64,000 nt of DNA from Rhyacophila brunnea. Lineage: Eukaryota; Arthropoda; Insecta; Trichoptera; Rhyacophilidae. Shown here one piece after another: positions 55,194 through 64,000 of this stretch (its first letter is position 1; every line of letters begins with the position of its first letter). Under the pieces are notes generated by a model that saw only the letters and a list, made by a program, of their open reading frames with translations, was not told where the DNA came from and made no database searches. The stretch covers positions 868,001 through 932,000 of the forward strand of contig JAGYXB010001352.1 in NCBI GenBank assembly GCA_022495005.1, read 5' to 3'. The position numbers were made by a program, and so were the translations under genes.

Positions 55194-55442
55194 TTTTTTT
55201 TCCGGCCATGTCCGATCCTAATAAGATCATAATATGGGCCTCCACAGAGTGGAGGTTTGTATTAACAGATTTTTTGTTTTTTACGAGAAATGGATGTCAG
55301 CCACTTGCTCAACCTATCAGGTCCATACTCTGACTCATACACAAATTGAAAAACAATAATATGTGTACTTGTCAGACCCAGGATTCGAATCTGGGACCCA
55401 CGACGCTATAGGCGATGCTTAAGCCGCGAGGCCATCGTGGAT
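55194..55442 (-). mobile_element. tRNA-derived SINE, well-preserved copy
   Basis: On the minus strand: head with CACGATGGCCTCGCGGCTTA, B box GATTCGAATCC (55380-55390 region), body GTCTGACAAGTACACATATT, TGTGTATGAGTCAGAGTATG, GTGGCTGACATCCATTTCTC, CAAACCTCCACTCTGTGGAG and end GGATCGGACATGGCCGGAAA. The A-rich end (T8 on the plus strand) is the retrotransposition tail. The empty site is seen at 34168-34185. Confidence 0.85.
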
Positions 55443-55490
55443 GTTTACCAAATTTAAACACAACATAGTTAACCATATTTTTTACTATAC

Positions 55491-56723
55491 CAGCGGTTCT
55501 CAAACTTTTTAAAATTTCCTACGTGGCGGTCCCTTTAAAAATTGTTCGACGGCTCGCGGACCCCTTTAATAAAAAAAGAAAATCTATATTATTTTAAAGA
55601 AATTGGGGGCGCCAAATACTTTGCACAAGGGTGCCACATACCTACGGCGCGGAACTGTTTATAGACTGTTGTGAATAAAACATTTTTTTTTACAAAAAAA
55701 TTATGGATTCAGAAATTATTACATGTTATGTAGTCATTAAATTTAAATAACAATTTTAATGGGATGGATGCATCTTCTTTGCCTGAACCAGTTCTTCTAT
55801 GTTTGGCTTTGTTTGGCCAATGCAACTCTCATGTCATTTGTCGTGTATAATCTATTTCGAGATTGTCTTGATAGTAAGTAGTGTAGAAAAAGCCGTCCCA
55901 CACTCATAGGTGGCTGCGAATGGAATCAACACTCTTAGGCATAAAGCCCACCAAAAAAGCGCTCGACGCGCTCACTACTGAGTAGGCCCCCTCCCACCCG
56001 CGCATTACCCTTCACCAATGTAATAAGGGGCTCAAGCAGCACAAAATAATTATTATTATCAGCGTCTAATTAGCGTAAAAAAGCGTAAAATTAAACAATG
56101 AGTTCTCTGTTATTAAATAATGGCTTCTCGCCCGCCGAACGACGACGCTTCCAGAGCGTGATTTTGCTCGCCGCGTTCAATGAATGGACTGCATTGTATT
56201 TTCGTTCATTCGTATCGCCGAGAAGCCAAAAAACGATGACTCATGGGGCGGGCGCGCATAATGCGTCGTCAAATCCAGTGGGCGCTGGCGTATTTGATTA
56301 CGTTGTATTTTCGTTGATTTACGCGCCACTTGTGAAATTTTGCGCGAGAGCCACACTTGCTGCGTTAAGTGGGTTTTACGCCTTAGAGCCATATTTGCAA
56401 CATCAGGATAGGACTGTGCCATTTCAATCCAAAAATCACTACGTTTCACGGAAAACTTGTTTTGCACCCCCATCATTTATCAAATCTATAAACTGTTCCT
56501 GAACTAAATTGTCCTCTGAAGGCAGATCACTATTGGAGATTACAAATGGGTTATTAAAAAAACGATGGTATTTTTTTAAATTCTCGTAGGTCAGGAAAAT
56601 AGTAAAAATTTCTTCGCTAAGAATGAATACATGCTGTTTCATCACCTCAAAGATATTGCCATCGATTCGTTTTTCGCGGTCCTACCGAAACCGCTTCGTG
56701 GCCCCCAGTCAGATAAACCGCTG
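55491..56723 (-). mobile_element. hAT transposon remnant with exact 8-bp duplication
   Basis: 1233 bp between CAGCGGTTCTCAAAC and AAACCGCTG, flanked by TACTATAC on both sides (55483-55490, 56724-56731). The minus strand at 56476-56177 has VKRSDFWIEMAQSYPDVANM, the segment that precedes the dimerisation region in SCAND3/ZBED-like hAT transposases. The expected CE/IKTK block is not found in phase, and the N-terminal two thirds are missing, so the element is inactive. The plus frame 56098-56502 is a shadow of this gene. Confidence 0.85.
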
Positions 56724-57838
56724 TACTATACCATTAACTTTATTATTAAATACAAAAACAATAAATTTCAGTAACACGTGCTCGCAGTTTTAAAATGAAT
56801 GTAATCAGTTAAATCAATATTTACCGGCGACGTTTACAAAAATTATTTAATTCAACCGTAGAAATTCTATCTTACTCTAACGCATACTGCGGAGATATAA
56901 GCATGCCGAATGCTTTCTCACTCGCACCTATGGAGCGTTTTTGTTCAGGCCTAGAACGCACTGGAGCCCTACTCCAGCTCGTGAAATCCTCGAAACTAAA
57001 AATGGCGCTCAGGTACGGGGATTATTATGAAAATCATTACATTAATCTATATATTTTTTAATAAAGTTTAAAAAGAAACTTGAAAATTTTTAAAAACAAT
57101 TTTGTGTTGTTTTGTTAGAAATTTTTTTTGCGATCTCAATAAGTATAAAATAAATTCTGGATAATGAACGTTTTGCACCATCCATTGGATTTAGTTATTC
57201 CCTGATTCGCCTTTCGACATCTGCATTGTCAATGGATGCTATATAATACGAGTATTACTAATTGAGATAATTACACGATCTTAAATAGTACATTATTATT
57301 TATAAGTAGGTACCTACAAAACAGTGACATTTGCGAGTTTAGAAAAACCATGCTTGTTTATAAGCGGTATAGATAACGGAAAAAAAGATAATTATACCAT
57401 TTTGACAGTATACTTAAGTATAAATTCGTTTTCTTAGCCTGCGGCGCTAAAGTGCCATTGGCTCTCCAAGTCGTTAATAGTAGAATGTATCAAATTTAAT
57501 GTCTAATGACTGTTGCATTTGTCCTTCTAAATCTCTTTTGTCTTTTGAATCCGAGGCCCACGACGTTACAAGCTTGATGCGTAAGCACTACCGTAGGTAA
57601 TAATATAAATAGTATATGAGACACCCCCATAGTCCAAACTATTTGACTATTTTCAGAAGGGGGCCTCCAAACCTGTCAGTACCTAAAACGGTCACTGTGT
57701 ATAGTCGTGACAGTGAAAGTCTAATGACACTCCACAACTAAAATTTAATAACTTTAGTAAAATAAAAATTTTATTAAAATATGAATTAATTTTATTGAAG
57801 ACTAAATAAGCAAAATTTTAGAATGTAGCATTCTTCAC

Positions 57839-58545
57839 TTCACAGTAAATGAAAACAAATCTATAGTCATGGTACAAAGCCGACAAAATCAGAGTAGGCT
57901 GGGCCAAAGTTTCAGTTTTGGAAACCATCAATTTGAGGTTGTCAACCGGTTCACATACCTGGGTTCCAATATTACTAAAAAGAACGAGGAACTGGAAGAA
58001 ATAAAAGCCCGAATAACCGCTGCAAATAAATCGTACTTCTCATTGCTGCCCATATTCAAATCCAAAAATGTCCACAGAAAAACTAAGACCCGGCTCTATA
58101 AAACCGTCATACGCACAGTCATTGCATATGGGTGTGAGTCATGGACGCTAAATATGAAATCAGCTGAGACGGTGGACTGCTTTGAGAGAAAGATACTGAG
58201 GCGGATATACGGACCCATGAATGATGGTGGTGAGTGGAGAATTAGGTACAACACGGAACTATACCGCTTATACCAAGATTCAAAACTCTCCACCTTCATA
58301 AAACTCCAGAGACTAAACTGGGCACGCCATGTCCAGCGCATGCCTGAGTCACGGATACCGAAGAAGATTCTCGAAGGAAACTCAGGAGGGAAAGGCCAGT
58401 GGGAAAGCCACGCACACGATGGGGAGATAACATTAAAAAAGATGCCAACCAGCTGCTAAAAATCAGGAACTGGAAAAGACGTGCGGAGGACCGTTCCGGC
58501 TGGAGGACGGCGGTGGAGGAGGTCAGGGCTCGACTTGAGCTGTAG
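57839..58545 (+). pseudogene. LINE reverse transcriptase thumb and C-terminus
   Basis: The frame from 57839 through ATG 57869 to 58459 contains VNRFTYLGSNITKKNEELEE, IKARITAANKSYFSLLPIFK, RLYKTVIRTVIAYGCESWTL and FIKLQRLNWARHVQRMPESR, the classical thumb-to-C-terminus order of endonuclease-reverse transcriptase LINEs. Near 58400 a frameshift moves the true reading to another phase (PRTRWGDNIKKDANQLLKIR, then AEDRSGWRTAVEEVRARLEL) and a stop at 58543-58545. The palm with its catalytic aspartates lies upstream and is absent. Confidence 0.85.
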
Positions 58546-58560
58546 CGCCATCGAAGAAGA
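57839..58560 (+). mobile_element. 5'-truncated LINE insertion with 12-bp duplication
   Basis: AGCATTCTTCAC occurs directly before (57827-57838) and directly after (58561-58572) this 722-bp insert, a target-site duplication of a reverse-transcribed insertion. Coding begins exactly at the first inserted base (FTVNENKSIV). The 3' end is a short (GAA)n-like tail at about 58551-58560. It is a dead-on-arrival copy truncated during integration. Confidence 0.85.
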
Positions 58561-59274
58561 AGCATTCTTCACATTGAAAATACATAACGTGGGAAAGCCT
58601 CAGAAACATTTAGATCAGAAAAATTCTTAGATGGAGTGAGATTTGAATACACATCCATTGATTGCCGGATTGATCCTATAAATGAATCCGCAATACAGAA
58701 TGAATTACAGCTAATTCAAATATTAGTCTATTAACAAAAATCCACATATAGTCAAATCTAACAAAAAATATGTCCATATGCTATGCGCAATTTTACACAA
58801 TATGCTATGTCTGTAACTTCTAAAATGCCCCACAATCACACAAGCACATGTTTGGAAACCCAAAGATTTACAGAAACTGATAATTTAAAGTGATATAAAT
58901 AGAAGTTGACAGCCAAATTTTATTATTCATGAATGCACTGCAAAAAGGGGTTAATCCAAAGGGTTTGGACCTTAGACTATAGATACATCTAGACGCCACC
59001 CGCTGCATTGCTAAATGAAGCCGCGTGCCTTGAAATGAGCGAACGCATTCGTCTACAAATGTTCAAGACCATAGACCATTTAGCTAGTGCTCGCCTAAAG
59101 TGCTCGCACTAGACGCTCAGAATTAAAATATAATTTTCTATTTTTTTACGTTATATAGTATTTTTAAGCGGTCAAAATGCAACCATTAGGTAAAGATATC
59201 CATAATTTAAGTTATTTTAAAGAAACACTAGGTCACTGATATTAAAATATATAATAAAATACAAACAAATTATC

Positions 59275-59625
59275 ACGAACATGTATCGACTTACCTATGA
59301 AACGTAATACCATCTTCTGGCTTATCAGTACGGCTACCACATTTTAAGACAACACACAGAACCATCTTTTCTACTTAATTAACCAAAAATATTTACCATT
59401 GACTTTATGTTTAACACAAAAATATCAATTTTAGCAACACGAACTCGCAAGTTATCGACGCTATGTGAAGCGTTTCGCCCCGATTTGATGGCGATACTTT
59501 TGGAAACTAGCTACTAGATATGTAGACCTTTTATCTTACTCTAGCGCATGTCGCAGAGATTGTAAGGGTGCCGAATACTTTCTCACTCGCACTCATGCAT
59601 CGTTTTTGTTCAGGCCTTGGTTTGG
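59275..59625 (+). repeat. Third, diverged copy of the 34.0-kb repeat
   Basis: ATGAAACGTAATACCATC, TATCAGTACGGCTACCACAT, GCAACACGAACTCGCAAG, TTTATCTTACTCTAGCGCAT and CGTTTTTGTTCAGGCCTTGG follow the same order as 34140-34456. Older and more diverged than the other copies. Confidence 0.6.
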
Positions 59626-59649
59626 ACTATAAATAGAAGAAGCCTTATA

Positions 59650-61650
59650 TCACATTATTGTTAAGTTGGTAATCTCCACAAATATTAACATCACTTAAAT
59701 GGCATTCTGATTTTCTGACGCACAGAATGGTTGCCATTTTTTATGTTCATTTTTTTTACTTACTCGACTGCAGTTGTAAATGATTTTACACAAACTCTAC
59801 AGGATTTTTCAACTAAATAATAATGCGGAAGTGTAGTATTATTAGCTGCTTATCTTCAAATAAATGTTATGGCAGTAGTGTGAAATTCACTACATTGCAA
59901 AGTTACTCGTAGCTAACTTAACCAGTGGATCAGTGGTCCTTTTTTCCCCTTCAATTTCATACATTCCATCTCTATAGAAGGTTTTTTCTCTTTACATCTC
60001 TAGGTTAATCAGCAAATTTAATATAAATTTGCATACTATTTGCAAATAAAATATGATAGAAAAAAAAAATTAACGTCAGCCTGACCCACAAAAACAAAAT
60101 TTCCCACCAATATTGAATTGTGGACGTAACGTAACAGTTTTTGTAATTAAGGGGGAGAGGCATAGAAATTTATTGTCAAACTGAAATTTTTAACATAATA
60201 TTCAATCTCTATCTAAATACAACAAAAGAAAATATTTCAAAGAAAAAAAATGGCTAAAAATAAAGATCCGACTGTTTATAATTTTTATTGTTCTATCTAG
60301 TTTTTTGAAACATAATTATCAATTTAATATTATTCAATTAGTTTTCCTGGGACCCTCATACAGTTTTGTTAATAAGTTTTAATGTTTTTTTTTTTCAATT
60401 GAAAAAACATTGATTTTTGCGAAAAATAAAAATGCATTTTTTACTTTTACTTTACATTTAGATTTTACTAATGAATAATTGCATCAGGCGAATATGAGAT
60501 CCTATTCAAAGTATTTTGCCTACTCTTTTGGTATACTTTACCAAATATCTCAATTGTGTTTTAAATTATACGAAGATGTTTTATTAAATTAATAATATTC
60601 ATTTAACCATTATGCCACAGGAGTGGCGAGAAATGGCATTATTAAATTCTAATAAGAATAGATTGGCATGTGACGTAAGTGCTGTACGCTATGCACACAA
60701 TATTGCCGATTTTGGAATATATGCCAAAATACAAGCCCGATTATAATAAAATACAATGTGCTACTGTTTAAATAATTACTGTAATGATAATATCGGTTTT
60801 TAGAATATTTATTATTGAAATATAATTATTTTAATTAGGTATAGTGACATCTAGCTAAGTTTCCTCGAAGGTAATTTATATTGGAATGAATTCTTATCTT
60901 ACGTGAGGATGTATGCTTCGTAATTCGGTTAATAGAATAATCGTGGGTATTCTGCGAAAAAGCACTAAGTCAAAATTTTGCTGTTTTGACTTAATGATGA
61001 GGTAATCTTATTAAGAATACGCTCTATAGTCTACAAAAACACACACATTCATATCTATAAAACTAGAAAAGATAATTTATGTTATAAGTCAAAAAGACAT
61101 ACATCAATTCAGAGAAAAGGCACTAAAGGGACTTAGTGCATTTGCTTCTCTCATTTTCAGGCTGTATTCACAAAATTCTGCGTGCGAAACTGCGCTAAGT
61201 CATACTCAAAGCAATATCACAGAAAGGAATTTGCCTTTTATATGTATAAAACAAGTTAAGACCGTCCAAATTTTCAAACTTGATTATCTCAAAACTAGTA
61301 TTTTTGACTTAATGCTTATTCGCAGAATACCCACTAGATGTCTCAATGAAATCTAAACTTTTCATGTGATCCCCCTTAAGCACCTCATATTCGTGGGGTT
61401 ACTGCCAAAATTTGGTAAGTCTCGAAATCATGTTACGGAATAATTGCAATTTGAAGTTTGACATGCCCTCTAAAATCAGGTATAATGCTAATTTCTTTGT
61501 ATTTTATATGCATGGTCTATAATATAGATCATATTATATTGGATGGCGTTGAATTTTTTTTCTAGCATACATATTATTTATATAAATAGACACATAGTCC
61601 GTTGTTTACACCAACTACCTAAATTATCGACTTACCAACTTTTGGCAACA
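59650..61650. other. AT-rich sequence, nothing recognised
   Basis: Two thousand bases with no supported gene, repeat end or RNA gene. There is a loose inverted relation between CGTGGGTATTCTGCG (about 60943) and CGCAGAATACCCACTAG (about 61321). It suggests a decayed TIR element of roughly 400 bases. Confidence 0.35.
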
Positions 61651-61664
61651 ACTCTATATGTTTT

Positions 61665-61945
61665 ATCATGGGCCCCACATCGTGAAGCGGGCCCCCCTAC
61701 CTATCGCTAAGAATAAAGACAGTATGTACGTGGTGAAAGTAATCTGTATATTTAGTGTTTTATTGTATATTTTAATACATCCATACGAATTATGAAGATG
61801 TCGAGTATTGCTACACAATTAAAGATTGTATCACATAACTTTAAATAATATTATCGAAGCAAATTTGTGATGTGTGTTTATCTCACTTATCTGGTCGATT
61901 TGCCTCGCCGGGCCTTTCCTGAGACCGGGCCCCCAGGCTAGAGCC
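61665..61945 (-). repeat. GC-rich repeat family, minus-strand copy
   Basis: GGGCCCCACATCGTGAAGCG, GGCCCCCCTACCTATCGCTA and AAATTTGTGATGTGTGTTTA, TCTCACTTATCTGGTCGATT and GGGCCCCCAGGCTAGAGCCC are the inverted order of copy A (44970-45360). Frames 61831-62149 are created by the GC-rich ends and are not genes. Confidence 0.6.
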
Positions 61946-62024
61946 CTATCAGCCCCCCCTTTGTGGGACAAGCCAACCGGATTACGGCGTCTCGAAAGGC
62001 CCCTAAATACCATATATTTAGTAT

Positions 62025-62165
62025 ATGCAGTGGAGCTACGGGATGCTGGTATGACCTGGAAAGGTGCAAGAAGACTGGGATTCTTGGAGGCGCCGTGTGG
62101 TGTCCATATGCTCCAGCTAAAGGGGGGACATGGCCAAAGAAGAAGATAATTGTTGTATATAACCC
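62025..62165 (+). pseudogene. Possible LINE 3' terminal fragment
   Basis: GGTATGACCTGGAAAGGTGC, GGGACATGGCCAAAGAAGAA and GATAATTG look like the last codons and GAA-type tail of a LINE. The reading (YAPAKGGTWPKKKII) is only suggestive and too short to be sure. Confidence 0.25.
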
Positions 62166-62169
62166 GTAT

Positions 62170-64000
62170 ATTTAGGCACCGTCTAGTAGAAAAGGTTTTC
62201 TTAAACGTCTTTGGTGGTATCAGTTCATTGAACTCAGTTACCTTTGGAACCAGTCCAATCTAGCTGATAGTCATTAAAGCCAATTGTAACTCTTGCGCGT
62301 ATTCCTGACCTTGCTTATTGAAATGTATCAAATTTACCATCAGTCGTCTACATACTTGTAATATTCACCACACTATGGTCATCGGTAACAATAGATAAAT
62401 ATCAATTGAAAGATAGACTCGCTTGACAGATGACCAAGTATCCTTGACTCCTATTGCAACATTATTTAGAATAATTTATTTTGTGATCTATTTAAGGGGG
62501 ACAGAATTTGTATGTTGACAACATTGCAATTAAAACCTTGACCTATATTAATAATTCTATTCATACAAAAATGGTACATTGTCAATTCAATTCATCTAAG
62601 TACAATCATACAATTTTCACACTGTACATATAATAGCTGATCATTAAAAATACAATGGTTACGAAGGGTTCTCAGTGCAAACATGTCCACCTCGTCCACA
62701 TGTGCAGGGTATGTATTGCTCGAGGGCAACCAAAAGATCTTTTTTGTGAGTTACCTTATCTCCACCTGTCATGTATACACAGCAGTGGCGAAGACTCCAT
62801 ACTAGGCGATTATTTAAAGCCTACCTTCTTAAGAAAAGTGTTTTTTAATTTTATATTGACATATTAAATAATATAATCACATAATAATATATTCAATATG
62901 CCCAACGACATCTGTCGTATAATTGTCATAATAATTTTACGATCTTTTCCACTATTTCAATAAGCACCATTTATGGCATGTCTCGAAGGTTTAAAAAAAT
63001 AAGCGACATCTCGTTTCGCTTCACATATTGTATGGATTACGTTCGCGTGAATCGAAAACTTTTTTTATATGAAGTTTGTTTCTCATAATTTCAAGGCGTC
63101 TGCGGCGGCCCATATAAATTGGTAAGCTATTTAAGGAGCGCTTATATTTTACGTAAGTGCACATTTATTCAAAATAATTTATAAGATAATTTAAAAAAAT
63201 AATTTCTATGGGATTCAATCACATATAAATATTGATTGTTGTTAAAAAAAAAAAAAATTTATCTCGTGATTTTTATTTGTCAGTTGTTTACTCATAGACT
63301 AAGACAATTTATTCAGCCAGTTATGTCAGTTGAAATCTGATATTGTATCTAAGTCTGTGTTTTAAATATAGAACTATTTTAAAATGTCTAGTTTACTTAA
63401 ATTATAAATTCTTATGGAAAAGATTCACAACAACGGATATTTTCAATATATATATATATTATGAGCGTATCTTGCGTTTATATTTAGGAAAATACATATT
63501 TCAAATTAATTGCATAATTTTATACCATCAGTGAGCTTTTGAAATTTCATCGGTTTTTGTGTACCTACCTATTCATCAGTAGTTATGTCGGATTATCTTC
63601 TTATTTCCCGTAAATACATCTACAAGTGTGCTCTCTCCACAGCCTACCTGTTTCCAAAAGTCACCCTTCGCCACTGATACAAAGACGCATTTTGTAGATG
63701 GCTGCCTTTCATGACGATATAAACATGTCTGAACAAAAAAATTTTAGTGCCACACCTCCTTGTCCTGCGCAGCTTTCTTAACAGTTGGCATTTTAGCACG
63801 TTTCCATTATTTTCATTGGTCCAAATTAACGCGGAAGGTATTCCATACACAAGGCGGTTATCGACGGCTATCAACAGTTATCTATGATAATTAGTAAATT
63901 CGTTATATCGACTGCTTACTCTGCAAACCTGCCAACTGCACTTTTGACCAAAAATTAAATTTTGATGGTATTTTGTTATAAAGCATTCTATGCTTACACA
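62170..64000. other. AT-rich sequence with lone MITE ends
   Basis: Lone ends of the CAGTGGCGAAG family occur at about 62784 (left-type) and 63640-63680 (right-type, CACCCTTCGCCACTG). They could be the two ends of one enlarged copy, but the sequence between does not match the family. No gene is recognised; frames at 62655, 63343 and 63644 (-) lack domains. Confidence 0.35.

Larger units (their letters stand above)
55040..56962 (+). repeat. Dispersed repeat split by a SINE and a hAT
   Basis: Outer parts match 34031-34456: CCGTGTTTCTTGCGTATAAC at the start, CCGTAGAAATTCTATCTTAC and GCGTTTTTGTTCAGGCC at the end. At the position of TTTCTCAGTACGGCTACC a SINE is inserted, and after ATATTTTTTACTATAC the hAT 55491-56723. 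The remaining sequence is contiguous with the uninterrupted copy. Confidence 0.75.

Noticed and set aside
56098..56502. 134-residue plus-strand frame
   Set aside because: The opposite strand carries the hAT transposase signature, so this is its shadow.
61831..62149. Proline/glycine-rich frames on both strands
   Set aside because: They are created by the GC-rich border of a repeat family and are not shared in phase with other copies.

Overview
This window looks like a gene-poor, AT-rich stretch of an insect nuclear genome made almost entirely of transposable elements. The type of insect is inferred: long TA-rich spacers, frequent TAGGTA/TACCTA words, TTAGG-type telomere-like repeats and many hAT/MITE elements suggest a hemipteran such as an aphid or relative. 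I could not support any intact host protein-coding gene, rRNA or CRISPR array. Most short open frames are shadows or decayed transposon fragments.

The centrepiece is a nested structure at about 14.04-26.06 kb. A 10.7-kb LTR retrotransposon (14686-25375) has 2.6-kb, nearly identical LTRs beginning TGACA and ending TGTCA, a TGGCGCCC primer-binding site and a 4-bp GTAT target duplication. It sits 12 bp from the centre of an older palindrome made of two head-to-head, truncated Penelope-like retroelement ends. Each end encodes a GIY-YIG endonuclease domain and carries a decayed hammerhead-like motif. The LTR element encodes a Gag with a variant zinc knuckle, but I find no protease, reverse transcriptase, RNase H or integrase, so it appears non-autonomous. 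In place of pol it has: a frame continuing in phase past the gag TGA to a TAA; a further in-phase segment ending in a predicted membrane helix; a separate frame with a duplicated 53-codon unit and an arginine-rich tail; and a roughly 0.8-kb array in which 52-bp tandem units alternate with copies of a bulged hairpin. The five hairpin copies show compensatory base changes and an invariant two-base GG bulge, which suggests a selected RNA structure.

Layout. 0-5.3 kb: dispersed repeats, a hAT transposase end, a Jockey-like LINE 3' end, a tRNA-Ile-like sequence with Pol III terminator, and a small hAT with an exact 8-bp duplication. 5.3-14 kb: MITEs (a TTAA-flanked piggyBac-like one and two adjacent hAT MITEs), a tRNA-derived SINE and a LINE tail. 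14-26 kb: the nested LTR/Penelope structure. 26-40 kb: MITEs, LINE ends, a hAT MITE with a TTAGG-like core, perfect inverted repeats, and an 8-bp-duplication element with CCCGGG-rich ends. 40-50 kb: a hAT MITE interrupted by a LINE, a SINE and a further MITE, plus more LINE ends. 50-64 kb: GC-rich repeat islands, a 1.2-kb hAT with exact 8-bp duplication, a 5'-truncated LINE with a 12-bp duplication, and sparse AT-rich sequence. Several insertions can be ordered in time because uninterrupted paralogous copies occur elsewhere in the window.

All homology calls come from reading the sequence. No database search was possible, and family names should be taken at the superfamily level.
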